From positions 82,976 to 146,975 of the forward strand of contig DDVH01000050.1 in NCBI GenBank assembly GCA_002345215.1: a stretch of DNA of 64,000 nt, in the 5' to 3' direction. Under the pieces are notes generated by a model, which saw nothing but the letters and a program-made list of their open reading frames with translations, had not been told where the DNA came from and searched no databases. The position numbers and the translations under genes were made by a program. This stretch comes from Anaerolineales bacterium UBA2317 (GTDB taxonomy: Bacteria > Chloroflexota > Anaerolineae > Anaerolineales > Villigracilaceae). Numbering within the stretch: position 1 is the first letter of the stretch; every line of letters begins with the position of its first letter. Positions 16,897 through 25,075 of this stretch are shown here, in pieces.

Positions 16897-17369
16897 TCCA
16901 AACCTTCCAATTTTATCTTGTATCCATCTAAAACAAATGTAGGGATATTTTTTTCATTTACAACTTTGATACCTTGTTCGAGACACGTGAGTTTGCAAAT
17001 ATCAGCCACATCACCAGTGCCAACGATTCGCACACTGTCAAAACCTGCTTTACGAATTTTTATGATGTTATCTTTAACTTTTTTGCGTGTGTTGCGATAC
17101 ACAGAAAACGAACGTTCTACATAATCAATCGCAAGACGCGCACGCAATGCCAAACCTTCTGGCGTGATGATGTAACGTAATTTTTTTCTTTCGGCGCGAG
17201 AAACTTTAACAGCACCTTTGGCAATCAATCTTTTTAAATGCCAATTGACTGTGCCAACTGCCACGCCAAGTTGGGTAGCAAGTGTGGATTGGTTTACATC
17301 GGGGTCGCTTTCGATTTGTTCGAGTAATGAAAGTTCGCGGATTTCTTCGTTTGTTGATTCTAGGCTCAT
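16893..17369 (-). CDS. Winged-helix regulator of the polysaccharide locus
   Basis: This 158-residue DNA-binding protein has an N-terminal winged helix (about residues 13-75: LLEQIESDPDVNQSTLATQLG, then VAVGTVNWHLKRLIAKG as recognition helix). A C-terminal domain follows, with the strands DSVRIVGTGDVADIC and LDGYKIKL, possibly a ligand-binding part. It is the first gene of the minus-strand glycan locus and overlaps the next by 4 bp. A 17-bp palindrome at 17381-17397 covers its -10 region and start-site region, so it may regulate itself and the whole operon. Similar MarR-like regulators head exopolysaccharide operons. Confidence 0.8.
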   Translation of the reverse strand: MSLESTNEEIRELSLLEQIESDPDVNQSTLATQLGVAVGTVNWHLKRLIAKGAVKVSRAERKKLRYIITPEGLALRARLAIDYVERSFSVYRNTRKKVKDNIIKIRKAGFDSVRIVGTGDVADICKLTCLEQGIKVVNEKNIPTFVLDGYKIKLEGLE

Positions 17370-17380
17370 TTTTATTCCAA

Positions 17381-17400
17381 AATTCAGTGACTGAATTATA
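17381..17400 (-). promoter_or_regulatory. Putative operator and -10 box of the glycan locus
   Basis: AATTCAGTGACTGAATT (17381-17397) is a perfect dyad around a central G. It overlaps a minus-strand TATAAT at 17400-17395, about 25 nt before the regulator's ATG. A second dyad, TAATCTAGATTA, is at 17424-17435. Placement suggests repression by a dimeric regulator, most simply the adjacent winged-helix protein. No good -35 hexamer was found. Confidence 0.5.
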
Positions 17401-17507
17401 ACCTAAAATCAAACAGGTTTCTTTAATCTAGATTAGAGAAAATATGACATTATTTTCCTATATCCCTTTTACCATTTTGCAAATAAAATATAAAAAAGGA
17501 GTTTCCC

Positions 17508-17999
17508 ATGCCTCAAATACATTTCAATGGAAAGACATACAATAGTATTGAAGAAATGCCGCCCGAAATGCGTCAGGCTTATCAACAAATTGCCAATATG
17601 CTAGTAGATAAAAATGGCAATGGCATTCCCGATTTTTTAGAGGGCGATATTGTAAAAAATATTTCAAATATCTATACAACCGCTAGCACCATTAATTTCA
17701 ACGGAAATACATATAGCGACTTTAATGAGTTACCACCTGATGTGCAAGCAAAAGTTTCAACAGCATTTAATCAAATGGCAGGCATGGGCATCGTCCCACA
17801 AGAAACTGCCGAGGAACACAACCGCAGGCATCACATCCATAATGAACCGTATTTAGAATCCAAACCATTTGTCTCGCGTGAATACAATCCAGTGATTCAA
17901 GAAGATAAAAATCCAAACCTTATCTTTTTCGTTTTGGCTGGCATTGGGTTTTTTCTATGTTTAGGCATTGGGTTCGCTCTGTTATTGTTTTCGATATAA
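17508..17999 (+). CDS. Hypothetical protein with EF-hand-like loop and C-terminal anchor
   Basis: This 163-residue protein has two copies of a short motif: IHFNGKTYNSIEEMPPEMR at residues 4-22 and INFNGNTYSDFNELPPDVQ at about 63-81. Between them DKNGNGIPDFLEGD resembles a calcium-binding EF-hand or dockerin loop. The last 25 or so residues form one membrane segment. AAGGAG lies just upstream of the ATG. The next two genes follow within 3 and 0 bp. I do not recognise the family; a role at the membrane is all that can be inferred. Confidence 0.7.
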   Translation: MPQIHFNGKTYNSIEEMPPEMRQAYQQIANMLVDKNGNGIPDFLEGDIVKNISNIYTTASTINFNGNTYSDFNELPPDVQAKVSTAFNQMAGMGIVPQETAEEHNRRHHIHNEPYLESKPFVSREYNPVIQEDKNPNLIFFVLAGIGFFLCLGIGFALLLFSI

Positions 18000-18002
18000 A
18001 GT

Positions 18003-18353
18003 ATGAAACCGATTTGGCACATTATCATTTACACATTGATTGCTGGTGTGATTGCCGCAGTCACAGCGCCAATTCCCGGCACATCACTTTTGCTGACCGC
18101 GTTAGAAGTGTTTATGATTGTTCATCTCGCAAAAATAAATGAAGCCAAACTCGAATTAAAAGAAATTGGTTATACAGCGGTGGCGTTATATGGGCTTTCA
18201 ACTATATTAAAAGATACCGCCTTAGAAATCTTAACCTTTGTGCCGCTTGTCGGTTGGGTGGTTGAAGTGATTGTTGCTGTTTTATTTGTTTTCTTTTTAG
18301 GCATATTAGCAAATTTATATTTCAGCAAACCATCACGCAAACAAGTAAATTAA
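18003..18353 (+). CDS. Small membrane protein
   Basis: The product (116 aa) has three or four hydrophobic segments, including GVIAAVTAPIPGTSLLLTALEVFMIVHLA near the N-terminus and FVPLVGWVVEVIVAVLFVFFLG near the C-terminus. The pattern recalls DUF697-like membrane proteins, but the match is only by eye. It is preceded by a 3-bp gap and followed directly by the next gene's ATG, so the three genes from 17508 form one unit. Confidence 0.65.
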   Translation: MKPIWHIIIYTLIAGVIAAVTAPIPGTSLLLTALEVFMIVHLAKINEAKLELKEIGYTAVALYGLSTILKDTALEILTFVPLVGWVVEVIVAVLFVFFLGILANLYFSKPSRKQVN

Positions 18354-19343
18354 ATGAAACGTCTTCGATATTTGGTTTTGATATTCTTTTTAATTGCATG
18401 TCAAACATCCAATGTTGTTTTAACACCGACACCAACATTTATACCAACTCTCACATCTACTGAGACTTCAACACCCGAAGCGACTCTTACACCTACACCA
18501 ACGCCTTTGGGGACACCAACGCCTCTTGCTCGCAGAGTCTTGATTCTGTCCCTCGACGGTTTACGCCCAGACGCGATTCCGCTGGCGCCGATGCCAACAT
18601 TGATGAAGTTAATGGAATCATCTGCTTATTCATTAACTGCTCAAACGATTCGACTCAGTGCTACATTACCTGCTCATGCTTCCATGTTAACGGGTACATG
18701 TTTGAATAAACATGGCGTAGATTGGAATGATTATCTTCCTGAAAGAGGATTTGCTCTCGGCACAGATATATTTGATATTGCTCATTCAGCAGGTTTACAA
18801 ACAGCAATGTTCATTGGCAAAGAAAAAATACAACAAGTAACTGAACCTTCTAGTTTAGATATTTTTCAATTCATTAATGACCGTGATTTAATCGTCACAG
18901 AAAATTTAATTCAAAACTTCCCCGCTGATTTTCGTTTGCTATTTATTCATTTCGCCACAACAGATGATATGGGACACGTGTATGGTTGGCTTTCTGGTGA
19001 ACAATTAAGTGTAATTTTCAGAGCAGACCAAGCCATTGAAAAAATTCTTGCAGAATTAGATACACGAGGCATAAGAGATGAAACGCTCATCATCATCACT
19101 GCTGACCATGGCGGGTTAGGCAATTCACACACATCAGGCTTCCCCGAAGATATGACAATCCCTTGGATTGCATCTGGTGCAGGCATTCAGCCGAAACAAT
19201 TAACTTCACAAGTGAATACAGTTGATACAGCCACCACCGTCGCGTATGCTTTGAATTTACCAATCCCAAATGAATGGGATGGTGTGCCCGTCTATGAAGC
19301 GTTTGGTTTGCCAATAGAACAAGAATCAAAAAGTTGTAATTAA
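18354..19343 (+). CDS. Lipoprotein of the type I phosphodiesterase / alkaline phosphatase superfamily
   Basis: A probable lipoprotein (329 aa): hydrophobic N-terminus ending LIACQ, with Cys as lipid site, then a Thr/Pro-rich linker to about residue 60. The catalytic domain starts LILSLDGLRPDAIP, where Asp is a metal ligand, and SATLPAHASMLTG holds the nucleophile Thr/Ser. Later DDMGH and TADHGGLGNSH supply the other Asp/His metal ligands. These match nucleotide pyrophosphatase/phosphodiesterase-like enzymes. It is expected outside the cytoplasmic membrane; the natural substrate is unknown. A strong terminator follows directly. Confidence 0.85.
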   Translation: MKRLRYLVLIFFLIACQTSNVVLTPTPTFIPTLTSTETSTPEATLTPTPTPLGTPTPLARRVLILSLDGLRPDAIPLAPMPTLMKLMESSAYSLTAQTIRLSATLPAHASMLTGTCLNKHGVDWNDYLPERGFALGTDIFDIAHSAGLQTAMFIGKEKIQQVTEPSSLDIFQFINDRDLIVTENLIQNFPADFRLLFIHFATTDDMGHVYGWLSGEQLSVIFRADQAIEKILAELDTRGIRDETLIIITADHGGLGNSHTSGFPEDMTIPWIASGAGIQPKQLTSQVNTVDTATTVAYALNLPIPNEWDGVPVYEAFGLPIEQESKSCN

Positions 19344-19379
19344 AGAAACAGTCTCGCAAATGCGAGACTGTTTCTTTTT
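19342..19379. terminator. Bidirectional hairpin terminator
   Basis: A 17-bp stem (AAAGAAACAGTCTCGCA / TGCGAGACTGTTTCTTT) with a 2-nt loop, flanked by A and T runs, lies between the convergent phosphodiesterase and MerR genes and can serve both. Confidence 0.9.
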
Positions 19380-19384
19380 ATAGA

Positions 19385-20203
19385 TTATGCTTTTTCAACT
19401 GCAAATTGAATCTCTGTTGTTGTGTCGGCAAGGTTCTGGTGATTAAATTTTATATATATCTCGCGATACGGACCAACAATTTTGTATCCATTCGCATCAA
19501 TCCATTCTAACAAAGCGGCATGACCTTGTGTGAAGTCTTCAAAATTTCCTTGATGCACAACAGATGCAACTTGTGTAATAGGAAGTTCATAAATTTTGAT
19601 TCGCCCCGCTTCTTTAATTTGACGGTCAATCGGTACAATCGCTTCAACATCTTCATTCTCGTATACATCAGATGGGCTATGCCACAATGCAAAGCATGGA
19701 CTCGTATCTTTTGCATTGTGCTTGCGAATGTAATCATACAATTCATCAAAAGCGGGACCTAAATATTGTGGAACTTGGTCATTGGTTGGGATGGTCATAC
19801 GACATGAAGCCACAAGCATAGCAGGTGCATTTTTTATAACAACATCATAATTTGGCATTTTATTCTCCATTTCAATTTGCCTTAACCGAGACTCAATGCG
19901 TTGTAAGCGTTCACTTTCTTCTGAGAGGCGTTTCTCCACTTCACTCTTTTGCAGGGTCAACATAGCGCGTAATTGCTCAACAGCAAGTCCATCTGCCAGC
20001 ATCAATTTGATTTGGTCAAGTGAAAAGCCTAAATCTTTGAGTGCCAGAATACGATTCAAGCGTGGAAGTTGCTCTACAGAATAGAAGCGATAGCCTGTAA
20101 ACGAATCTACCCTCACAGGTTTGAGTAAATCCATCTCATCGTAGTAACGAAGCGTTACGATTGAGACTTGGGTCAGGCGGGCAAAATCTCCAATTTTTAT
20201 CAT
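19385..20203 (-). CDS. MerR-family regulator with GyrI-like effector domain
   Basis: The regulator (272 aa) starts with a MerR helix-turn-helix (IKIGDFARLTQVSIVTLRYY, then LLKPVRVDSFTGYRFY), followed by a coiled-coil linker at about 75-115 (QKSEVEKRLSEESERLQRI) and a C-terminal GyrI/AraC-effector-type domain beginning about residue 120. This is the BmrR/BltR plan, in which the effector domain binds drug-like or other ligands. Its promoter at 20227-20257 has the MerR-type 19-bp spacer with a central dyad, so autoregulation is likely. No efflux pump gene is adjacent. Confidence 0.9.
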   Translation of the reverse strand: MIKIGDFARLTQVSIVTLRYYDEMDLLKPVRVDSFTGYRFYSVEQLPRLNRILALKDLGFSLDQIKLMLADGLAVEQLRAMLTLQKSEVEKRLSEESERLQRIESRLRQIEMENKMPNYDVVIKNAPAMLVASCRMTIPTNDQVPQYLGPAFDELYDYIRKHNAKDTSPCFALWHSPSDVYENEDVEAIVPIDRQIKEAGRIKIYELPITQVASVVHQGNFEDFTQGHAALLEWIDANGYKIVGPYREIYIKFNHQNLADTTTEIQFAVEKA

Positions 20204-20226
20204 TTCATTTCTCCGCGGATGATGGC

Positions 20227-20257
20227 TTTATACACCCTCAGGTGAGGTGAGAGTCAA
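20227..20257 (-). promoter_or_regulatory. MerR-type promoter with 19-bp spacer
   Basis: On the minus strand TTGACT (20257-20252) and TATAAA (20232-20227) are 19 bp apart, longer than the usual 17. The spacer holds the dyad CCTCA-CC-TGAGG. This is the classic layout of promoters that MerR-family proteins untwist. It lies about 24 nt upstream of the MerR gene's ATG. Confidence 0.75.
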
Positions 20258-20357
20258 GGGCAAAAAATTTTCCATTTCTGATAAAATACCCCACTGTGCT
20301 ACAAAATTTCAGCAGGGTTAGCCTACTGCTTGCAAAATCCAAATAACAGGAAAAGAT

Positions 20358-21491
20358 ATGAATATCGTCATCCCAAAAGAGAATTCTGCCCTAGAACTGC
20401 GCGTGCCAATGTTGCCCAGCGTGGTGGAGAAGTTAGTTAAGAAAGGTGCTAAGGTTTTGGTTGAGTCAGGCTTGGGGGAAACGCTAGATATTAAAGATGA
20501 AGAGTACAAAAAAGCAGGCGCGAGCATAGAAAAGAATCGCAAGAAACTTTTCTCCGCTGGCGACATTGTTTTACGCATCCGAAAGCCTGAAGCCAAAGAT
20601 TTATCCTTATTAAAGAAGAATGCCATTCATGTCAGTTTCTTAGACCCTTTCAATGAAAAGAAATTGATTGATGACATGGCGAAGAAAAACGTCTCTGCCA
20701 TTTCGATGGAGATGATTCCGCGTTCCACTCGCGCACAAAAGATGGATGCATTAAGTTCACAAGCCAGTTTAGCAGGCTATGCGGCAGTAATCACTGCGGC
20801 AGATAATATTCAAAAAATATTCCCGATGATGATGACCCCGGCAGGAACCATTCAGCCGTGTAAAGTTTTTATAATTGGTGCTGGCGTAGCAGGTTTGCAA
20901 GCCATTGCAACTGCCAAACGCCTCGGTGCAAAAGTGGATGCGTTTGATACTCGTCCAGTCGCAAAGAATGATGTACTATCACTTGGGGCAAAATTTGTAG
21001 AAGTAGATTTGGGGGAAACAGGTCAAACATCACAAGGCTATGCTAAAGAATTAACCAAAGAACAACTCAATAAACAACGTGAAGTGATGAAGCAATATTG
21101 TGCGCAAGCGGATGTGGTCATTACCACTGCGCAATTGTTTGGAAGAAAAGCGCCTCTCATCGTGACCAAAGACATGGTAGATGCAATGAAGCCGGGTTCT
21201 GTGCTTGTGGATTTGGCTGTTGAAAGTGGAGGCAATGTCGAAGGTTCAGTAGCAGGCAAAACCGTAGAAAGAAGCGGTGTGAAAATTATCGGCATCAAAA
21301 ATATGCCGGCAAAAGTCGCGTTGAATGCCAGCCTGATGTATTCCAATAATTTATTTAATTTGCTCGATGAGTTTTGGAATAAAGACTCAAAACAATTTGA
21401 ATTGAAATTGGATGATGACATTATTCAAGGTTGTTTGATTACACATGCGGGGAAAATTGTTCATCCAACTTTTGCATCTGCGAAGAAATAA
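20358..21491 (+). CDS. pntAA: NAD(P) transhydrogenase subunit alpha part 1
   Basis: The soluble NAD(H)-binding domain I of proton-translocating transhydrogenase, of normal length for the split form (377 aa). Visible features are the N-terminal IVIPKENSALELRVP (alanine-dehydrogenase-like start), PRSTRAQKMDALSSQASLAGY, the nucleotide-binding VFIIGAGVAGLQAIATAKRLGA, and LVDLAVESGGNVEGS. AGGAAAAG precedes the ATG. It is followed by pntAB and pntB. The complex would use the proton gradient to drive NADPH formation from NADH at the cytoplasmic membrane. Confidence 0.95.
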   Translation: MNIVIPKENSALELRVPMLPSVVEKLVKKGAKVLVESGLGETLDIKDEEYKKAGASIEKNRKKLFSAGDIVLRIRKPEAKDLSLLKKNAIHVSFLDPFNEKKLIDDMAKKNVSAISMEMIPRSTRAQKMDALSSQASLAGYAAVITAADNIQKIFPMMMTPAGTIQPCKVFIIGAGVAGLQAIATAKRLGAKVDAFDTRPVAKNDVLSLGAKFVEVDLGETGQTSQGYAKELTKEQLNKQREVMKQYCAQADVVITTAQLFGRKAPLIVTKDMVDAMKPGSVLVDLAVESGGNVEGSVAGKTVERSGVKIIGIKNMPAKVALNASLMYSNNLFNLLDEFWNKDSKQFELKLDDDIIQGCLITHAGKIVHPTFASAKK

Positions 21492-21502
21492 AAGGAGATA
21501 CC

Positions 21503-21787
21503 ATGCAAATTGAATTGATTTATATTCTTATTCTTGCAGGATTTGTAGGATTTGAAGTGATTCGTAAAGTGACGCCAACGCTTCATACGCCGTTGATGTC
21601 TGCTACAAACGCGATATCTGGGATTTCGCTTGTGGGTTCACTCGTTGCCGCCGGCAGTGAGCATCAAACCGCACAGATTCTTGGTTTTATTGCAGTCACC
21701 GCCGCGACGATTAATGTGGTTGGTGGATTTATGATTACTGAACGTATGTTGAAGATGTTCAAGAAAAAAGAGAAGAAACAATCATGA
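21503..21787 (+). CDS. pntAB: NAD(P) transhydrogenase subunit alpha part 2
   Basis: This 94-residue membrane subunit has three hydrophobic segments and the family sequence VGFEVIRKVTPTLHTPLMSATNAISG, here read in two stretches from about residue 13. The ATG at 21503 is chosen because AAGGAGA lies 6 nt upstream; a longer frame would overlap pntAA. Its stop overlaps the pntB start by 4 bp. It forms part of the proton channel. Confidence 0.93.
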   Translation: MQIELIYILILAGFVGFEVIRKVTPTLHTPLMSATNAISGISLVGSLVAAGSEHQTAQILGFIAVTAATINVVGGFMITERMLKMFKKKEKKQS

Positions 21788-23160
21788 ATTATTTAACTGA
21801 AGTTGTTTATTTGATTGCTTCTGTTTTATTTATTCTGGGTTTGAAAGGTTTATCACATCCAGAAACTGCACGGCGTGGTATGCACTTTGCTGAAATTGGT
21901 ATGTTGTTAGCAATTATCGGCACACTTGTGAATGGGCATATTGTCACATGGACGTGGATTATCACCGGCGTAGCGATTGGTTCTGCCATTGGTGCGGCAA
22001 TGGCAATCTTTATGCCAATGACCGCGATGCCACAACGTATCGCTTTATCACATGCGTTTGGTGCGTTAGCTGCTGTGTTGGTGGGTATCAATGAGTATAT
22101 TGAAAAAGGCGCACACAATGAATTGAGCAATTTCTTAATGGGCGCGATTGGCTTTGAAGTGTTATTCGGCGCGCTGACCGTAACAGGAAGTTTGATGGCG
22201 TTTGGAAAGTTAAGTGAACTTATTAAGAGTGCTCCGATTACATATAAAGGTCAAAACTTTATAAACATTACACTCTTCTTTACAGCCTTTGGCATGTTTG
22301 TTTATTTGATTTTCTTCCCATATAACACCACCATCTTTTATGTGATGATTGCTCTGGCATTTTTGATTGGTATATTTATCGTTTTACCCATCGGTGGGGC
22401 GGATATGCCAGTGGTGATTTCGTTGATGAACTCATACGCAGGTCTTGCTATTGCGGCAACTGGCTTTGCGATTGATAACAAAGTGTTGATTATTGCCGGG
22501 TCATTAGATGGTGCTTCGGGCTTTATCCTCTCTATTATTATGAGCCAAGCCATGAATCGTTCATTTACGAATGTGTTATTTGGTGCAGTTGGTTCAAGTC
22601 AAGTAGATTCTTCTGCTTTAGCAGAAGAACGACCTATCACGCGCGTTGGAATTGAAGATACAAAATTTATTTTAGAACAAGCAGATAGAGTTGTGGTTGT
22701 GCCCGGTTATGGGATGGCAGTTGCACAAGCCCAACATACAGTGCGTGAATTGAGCGATGAACTTGATAAACACGGAATCGCTGTAGAGTTTGCAATTCAT
22801 CCAGTGGCAGGGCGTATGCCGGGTCACATGAATGTGTTGCTGGCAGAAGCGAATATCTCTTATGACCAATTGCTTGAAATGGAAACGATTAATCCAACCA
22901 TGGATAGCGTTGATGTTTGTATCATTATCGGTGCAAATGACGTGGTCAACCCTGCGGCACGAACGGATAAATCCAGCCCGATTTATGGAATGCCGATTAT
23001 TGACGTAGATAAAGCCAGAACTGTCATCGTGATGAAGCGTTCTATGGCGGCAGGTTTTGCTGGGATTGAAAATCCGCTGTTTTATCAGTCAAATACGAAG
23101 ATGTTATTTGGTGACGCGAAGAAGGTCTTGCAAGAATTGGTGGCGGAGTTTAAGAAGTAG
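21784..23160 (+). CDS. pntB: NAD(P) transhydrogenase subunit beta
   Basis: The beta subunit (458 aa) has eight or nine membrane segments in the first 270 residues, including GADMPVVISLMNSYAGLA, a family landmark. The C-terminal NADP(H)-binding domain III has VVVVPGYGMAVAQAQHTV, FAIHPVAGRMPGHMNVLL and IIGANDVVNPAA. It ends with a run typical of the family (KSMA-like, here KRSMAAGFAG). A clear terminator follows, so the operon is pntAA-pntAB-pntB alone. Confidence 0.95.
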   Translation: MNYLTEVVYLIASVLFILGLKGLSHPETARRGMHFAEIGMLLAIIGTLVNGHIVTWTWIITGVAIGSAIGAAMAIFMPMTAMPQRIALSHAFGALAAVLVGINEYIEKGAHNELSNFLMGAIGFEVLFGALTVTGSLMAFGKLSELIKSAPITYKGQNFINITLFFTAFGMFVYLIFFPYNTTIFYVMIALAFLIGIFIVLPIGGADMPVVISLMNSYAGLAIAATGFAIDNKVLIIAGSLDGASGFILSIIMSQAMNRSFTNVLFGAVGSSQVDSSALAEERPITRVGIEDTKFILEQADRVVVVPGYGMAVAQAQHTVRELSDELDKHGIAVEFAIHPVAGRMPGHMNVLLAEANISYDQLLEMETINPTMDSVDVCIIIGANDVVNPAARTDKSSPIYGMPIIDVDKARTVIVMKRSMAAGFAGIENPLFYQSNTKMLFGDAKKVLQELVAEFKK

Positions 23161-23173
23161 GTTTATAGATAAT

Positions 23174-23207
23174 AAAAAGCCAACCTAATCCGGTTGGCTT
23201 TTTATTT
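23174..23207 (+). terminator. Terminator of the pnt operon
   Basis: Stem AAAAAGCCAACC / GGTTGGCTTTTT with a TAATCC loop, followed by further T-rich sequence. Confidence 0.88.
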
Positions 23208-23221
23208 TGTCTTTTATTACG

Positions 23222-23227
23222 TATAAT
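23222..23227 (+). promoter_or_regulatory. TATAAT box close to the TIR gene
   Basis: TATAAT ends 14 nt before the ATG at 23242, and no Shine-Dalgarno sequence lies between. The leader would be about 7-8 nt. No convincing -35 hexamer. Confidence 0.45.
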
Positions 23228-23241
23228 TCAACAATTATTCT

Positions 23242-24906
23242 ATGAAGCCAAACATCTTCATCAGTTACTCGCGTCAATGCATCGGATTTGTAGATGACCT
23301 TTTCCACAACTTGGAAAAGCGTGGTTTCAGCAACATTTGGTTGGATTATTTAAGTTTGGTACCGGGTCGCCCATGGAACGGTCAAATAGAAAAAGGATTA
23401 GAACAATCAGATTTACTGTTACTCATCGTTTCACCCGAATCAATTTCATCGCGCAGTGTGGAGATTGAGTGGCGGCATTTTCTTGATAAGAAAAAACGCA
23501 TCATCCTGCTGATTTTTCAGGCGGTGACTCTGCCGAGGGAACTGGAGCAACTAGAGTGGGTAGATTTTCGAGGCGGGTTTTTCTTCGCGTTTAGAAAACT
23601 GTTGAAGTTAATTGAGTCGCCGACGCCACCGAAAAAATCCCCACCGCAATCTGGATTCAAAGCGCCACTGACAGTTTGGTTGGCAGTTTTGTTTGGGGTT
23701 GTCACATCTATTTATTCGGTTTTCGCGTTGTGGACATTTTTGATTCCGTTGGTGTTGATTCCATTGCCATATCGCATACTCAAACGAGATTTCAATTTAT
23801 CGCAAGCGCAAACCGCATTGTGGACTTTACCGATTGCGCTCTTTTTTACATTTGCTTTGGGGCTTGAGCTTGGCTTGGTTAACGAAAATGCGGATTTTGA
23901 TGAAAGCAAATCGCTTTTATACAATATTCTTTTGTTTCTATTGTTCGCGCAAGTTTTTTTTATTCCAATTATTTCATTTCTTGAATTGATACTGTTGCGC
24001 TCACCTGCCATGCAACGTTGGGGTAGACCCGAAGCAAGCGTGCCGAAGTTTGCAAATTTATATTCACCCAATATCTCTCAACCGAAATCAGTTCGTTATT
24101 ATATTGATTACGCGCCACAAGATAGCAGGATTGCGCGTGAACTTGAAATTGTCTTGAAGAAATATGGGCACACGCCAGCAGATGATATTCAATCGGCTGA
24201 TGAAGTTTTGGTGTTGCTCTCACGCTTTAAAGCAGACACGAGTGCTGACCCTGAAACCCAAGTGGTTTATCCTATCTTGTTGCAAAGAACCAAGATATCT
24301 GAAAAACTTTCACCGATGCAGTGGATTGATTTTCGTAAGGGTATTCGCAATTTGGATGTGATTGCTCAACTGTTACCTGAACCTGAAAAATTATTGAAAG
24401 CCTTAGGTGTGCGCCCCACCACTAGCGGACAAGCCGCCATGCCAAATATTGTGCTGGCTTGGGTAGATTTCTTAATCATTATCGGAATGGTCAACATTGG
24501 TTCGATACTTTCTTACATCATTGAGTTGATGAATTTACATTTAGGCTTCATCATTGAAAACGAACCATTGACCATGCTACAGCCCATCTTTTTATTATTC
24601 GTTAGCATGGTTTTGGTGGGGTGGTTGATTTATTTTATGGTGCGTGGACTCAGCCAACGTCAGGGAAGAATGTCATCACCTGTGATGTTAGGTCTGGGAT
24701 TCTTCGCTATCTTTTTTCTGGTGACATGGCAAGCCGTGCTCGGTGCAGATTTAGATTTTCTTGTCATCAGCTATGGCATTCCTTCGGATGCAGTCTTTTC
24801 GGTGTTGCCACTTTTCACCTTTGTGTTTGGGATGGTGATATTAGGATTGGCAAGCCTGTTTAATTTGAGGACGTTACGGTGTTGGTTCCCTGCTAGGGTG
24901 AAATAA
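23242..24906 (+). CDS. Membrane protein with two TIR-like domains
   Basis: The protein (554 aa) starts with a TIR domain (about residues 1-125): NIFISYSRQ, IWLDYLSLVPGRPW, SDLLLLIVSPESISS and SRSVEIEW, where Glu76 falls at the position of the catalytic Glu of TIR NADases. Four membrane segments follow (about 137-255). A second, more diverged TIR-like domain is at about 287-395 (VRYYIDYAPQDSRIARELE, SADEVLVLLSR, MQWIDFRKG), and four more membrane segments end the protein. The second domain lacks the clear SxxxE motif. TIR proteins can act in phage defence or signalling; no partner gene is evident except the nearby restriction system. Confidence 0.8.
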   Translation: MKPNIFISYSRQCIGFVDDLFHNLEKRGFSNIWLDYLSLVPGRPWNGQIEKGLEQSDLLLLIVSPESISSRSVEIEWRHFLDKKKRIILLIFQAVTLPRELEQLEWVDFRGGFFFAFRKLLKLIESPTPPKKSPPQSGFKAPLTVWLAVLFGVVTSIYSVFALWTFLIPLVLIPLPYRILKRDFNLSQAQTALWTLPIALFFTFALGLELGLVNENADFDESKSLLYNILLFLLFAQVFFIPIISFLELILLRSPAMQRWGRPEASVPKFANLYSPNISQPKSVRYYIDYAPQDSRIARELEIVLKKYGHTPADDIQSADEVLVLLSRFKADTSADPETQVVYPILLQRTKISEKLSPMQWIDFRKGIRNLDVIAQLLPEPEKLLKALGVRPTTSGQAAMPNIVLAWVDFLIIIGMVNIGSILSYIIELMNLHLGFIIENEPLTMLQPIFLLFVSMVLVGWLIYFMVRGLSQRQGRMSSPVMLGLGFFAIFFLVTWQAVLGADLDFLVISYGIPSDAVFSVLPLFTFVFGMVILGLASLFNLRTLRCWFPARVK

Positions 24907-24922
24907 AAGGGAAAAGCGATTG

Positions 24923-24988
24923 TTCGCCACAGAGGTCACAGAGTTCTCAGAGAAAAATCTCTAAGGTCTCTGTGTTCTCTGTGGTGAA
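24923..24988. repeat. CACAGAG-type inverted repeat, copy 1
   Basis: TTCGCCACAGAG at the left and CTCTGTGGTGAA at the right pair, with inner CAGAGAA / TTCTCTG complementarity. It lies between the TIR and CAP-LysM genes. Copies of similar design are at 47485-47554 and 58951-59013. Confidence 0.75.
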
Positions 24989-25061
24989 ATCTTTTAATAA
25001 GTCTATAGAAATATCCACTCTCAAAGGGAAAAGATACTTATTTTGAGTTAACCTCTAGTCT

Positions 25062-25067
25062 TATAAT
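25062..25067 (+). promoter_or_regulatory. TATAAT box, leaderless-type start
   Basis: TATAAT ends 8 nt before the ATG at 25076. A transcript from this box would begin at or next to the start codon. Confidence 0.5.
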
Positions 25068-25075
25068 TAACCTCT

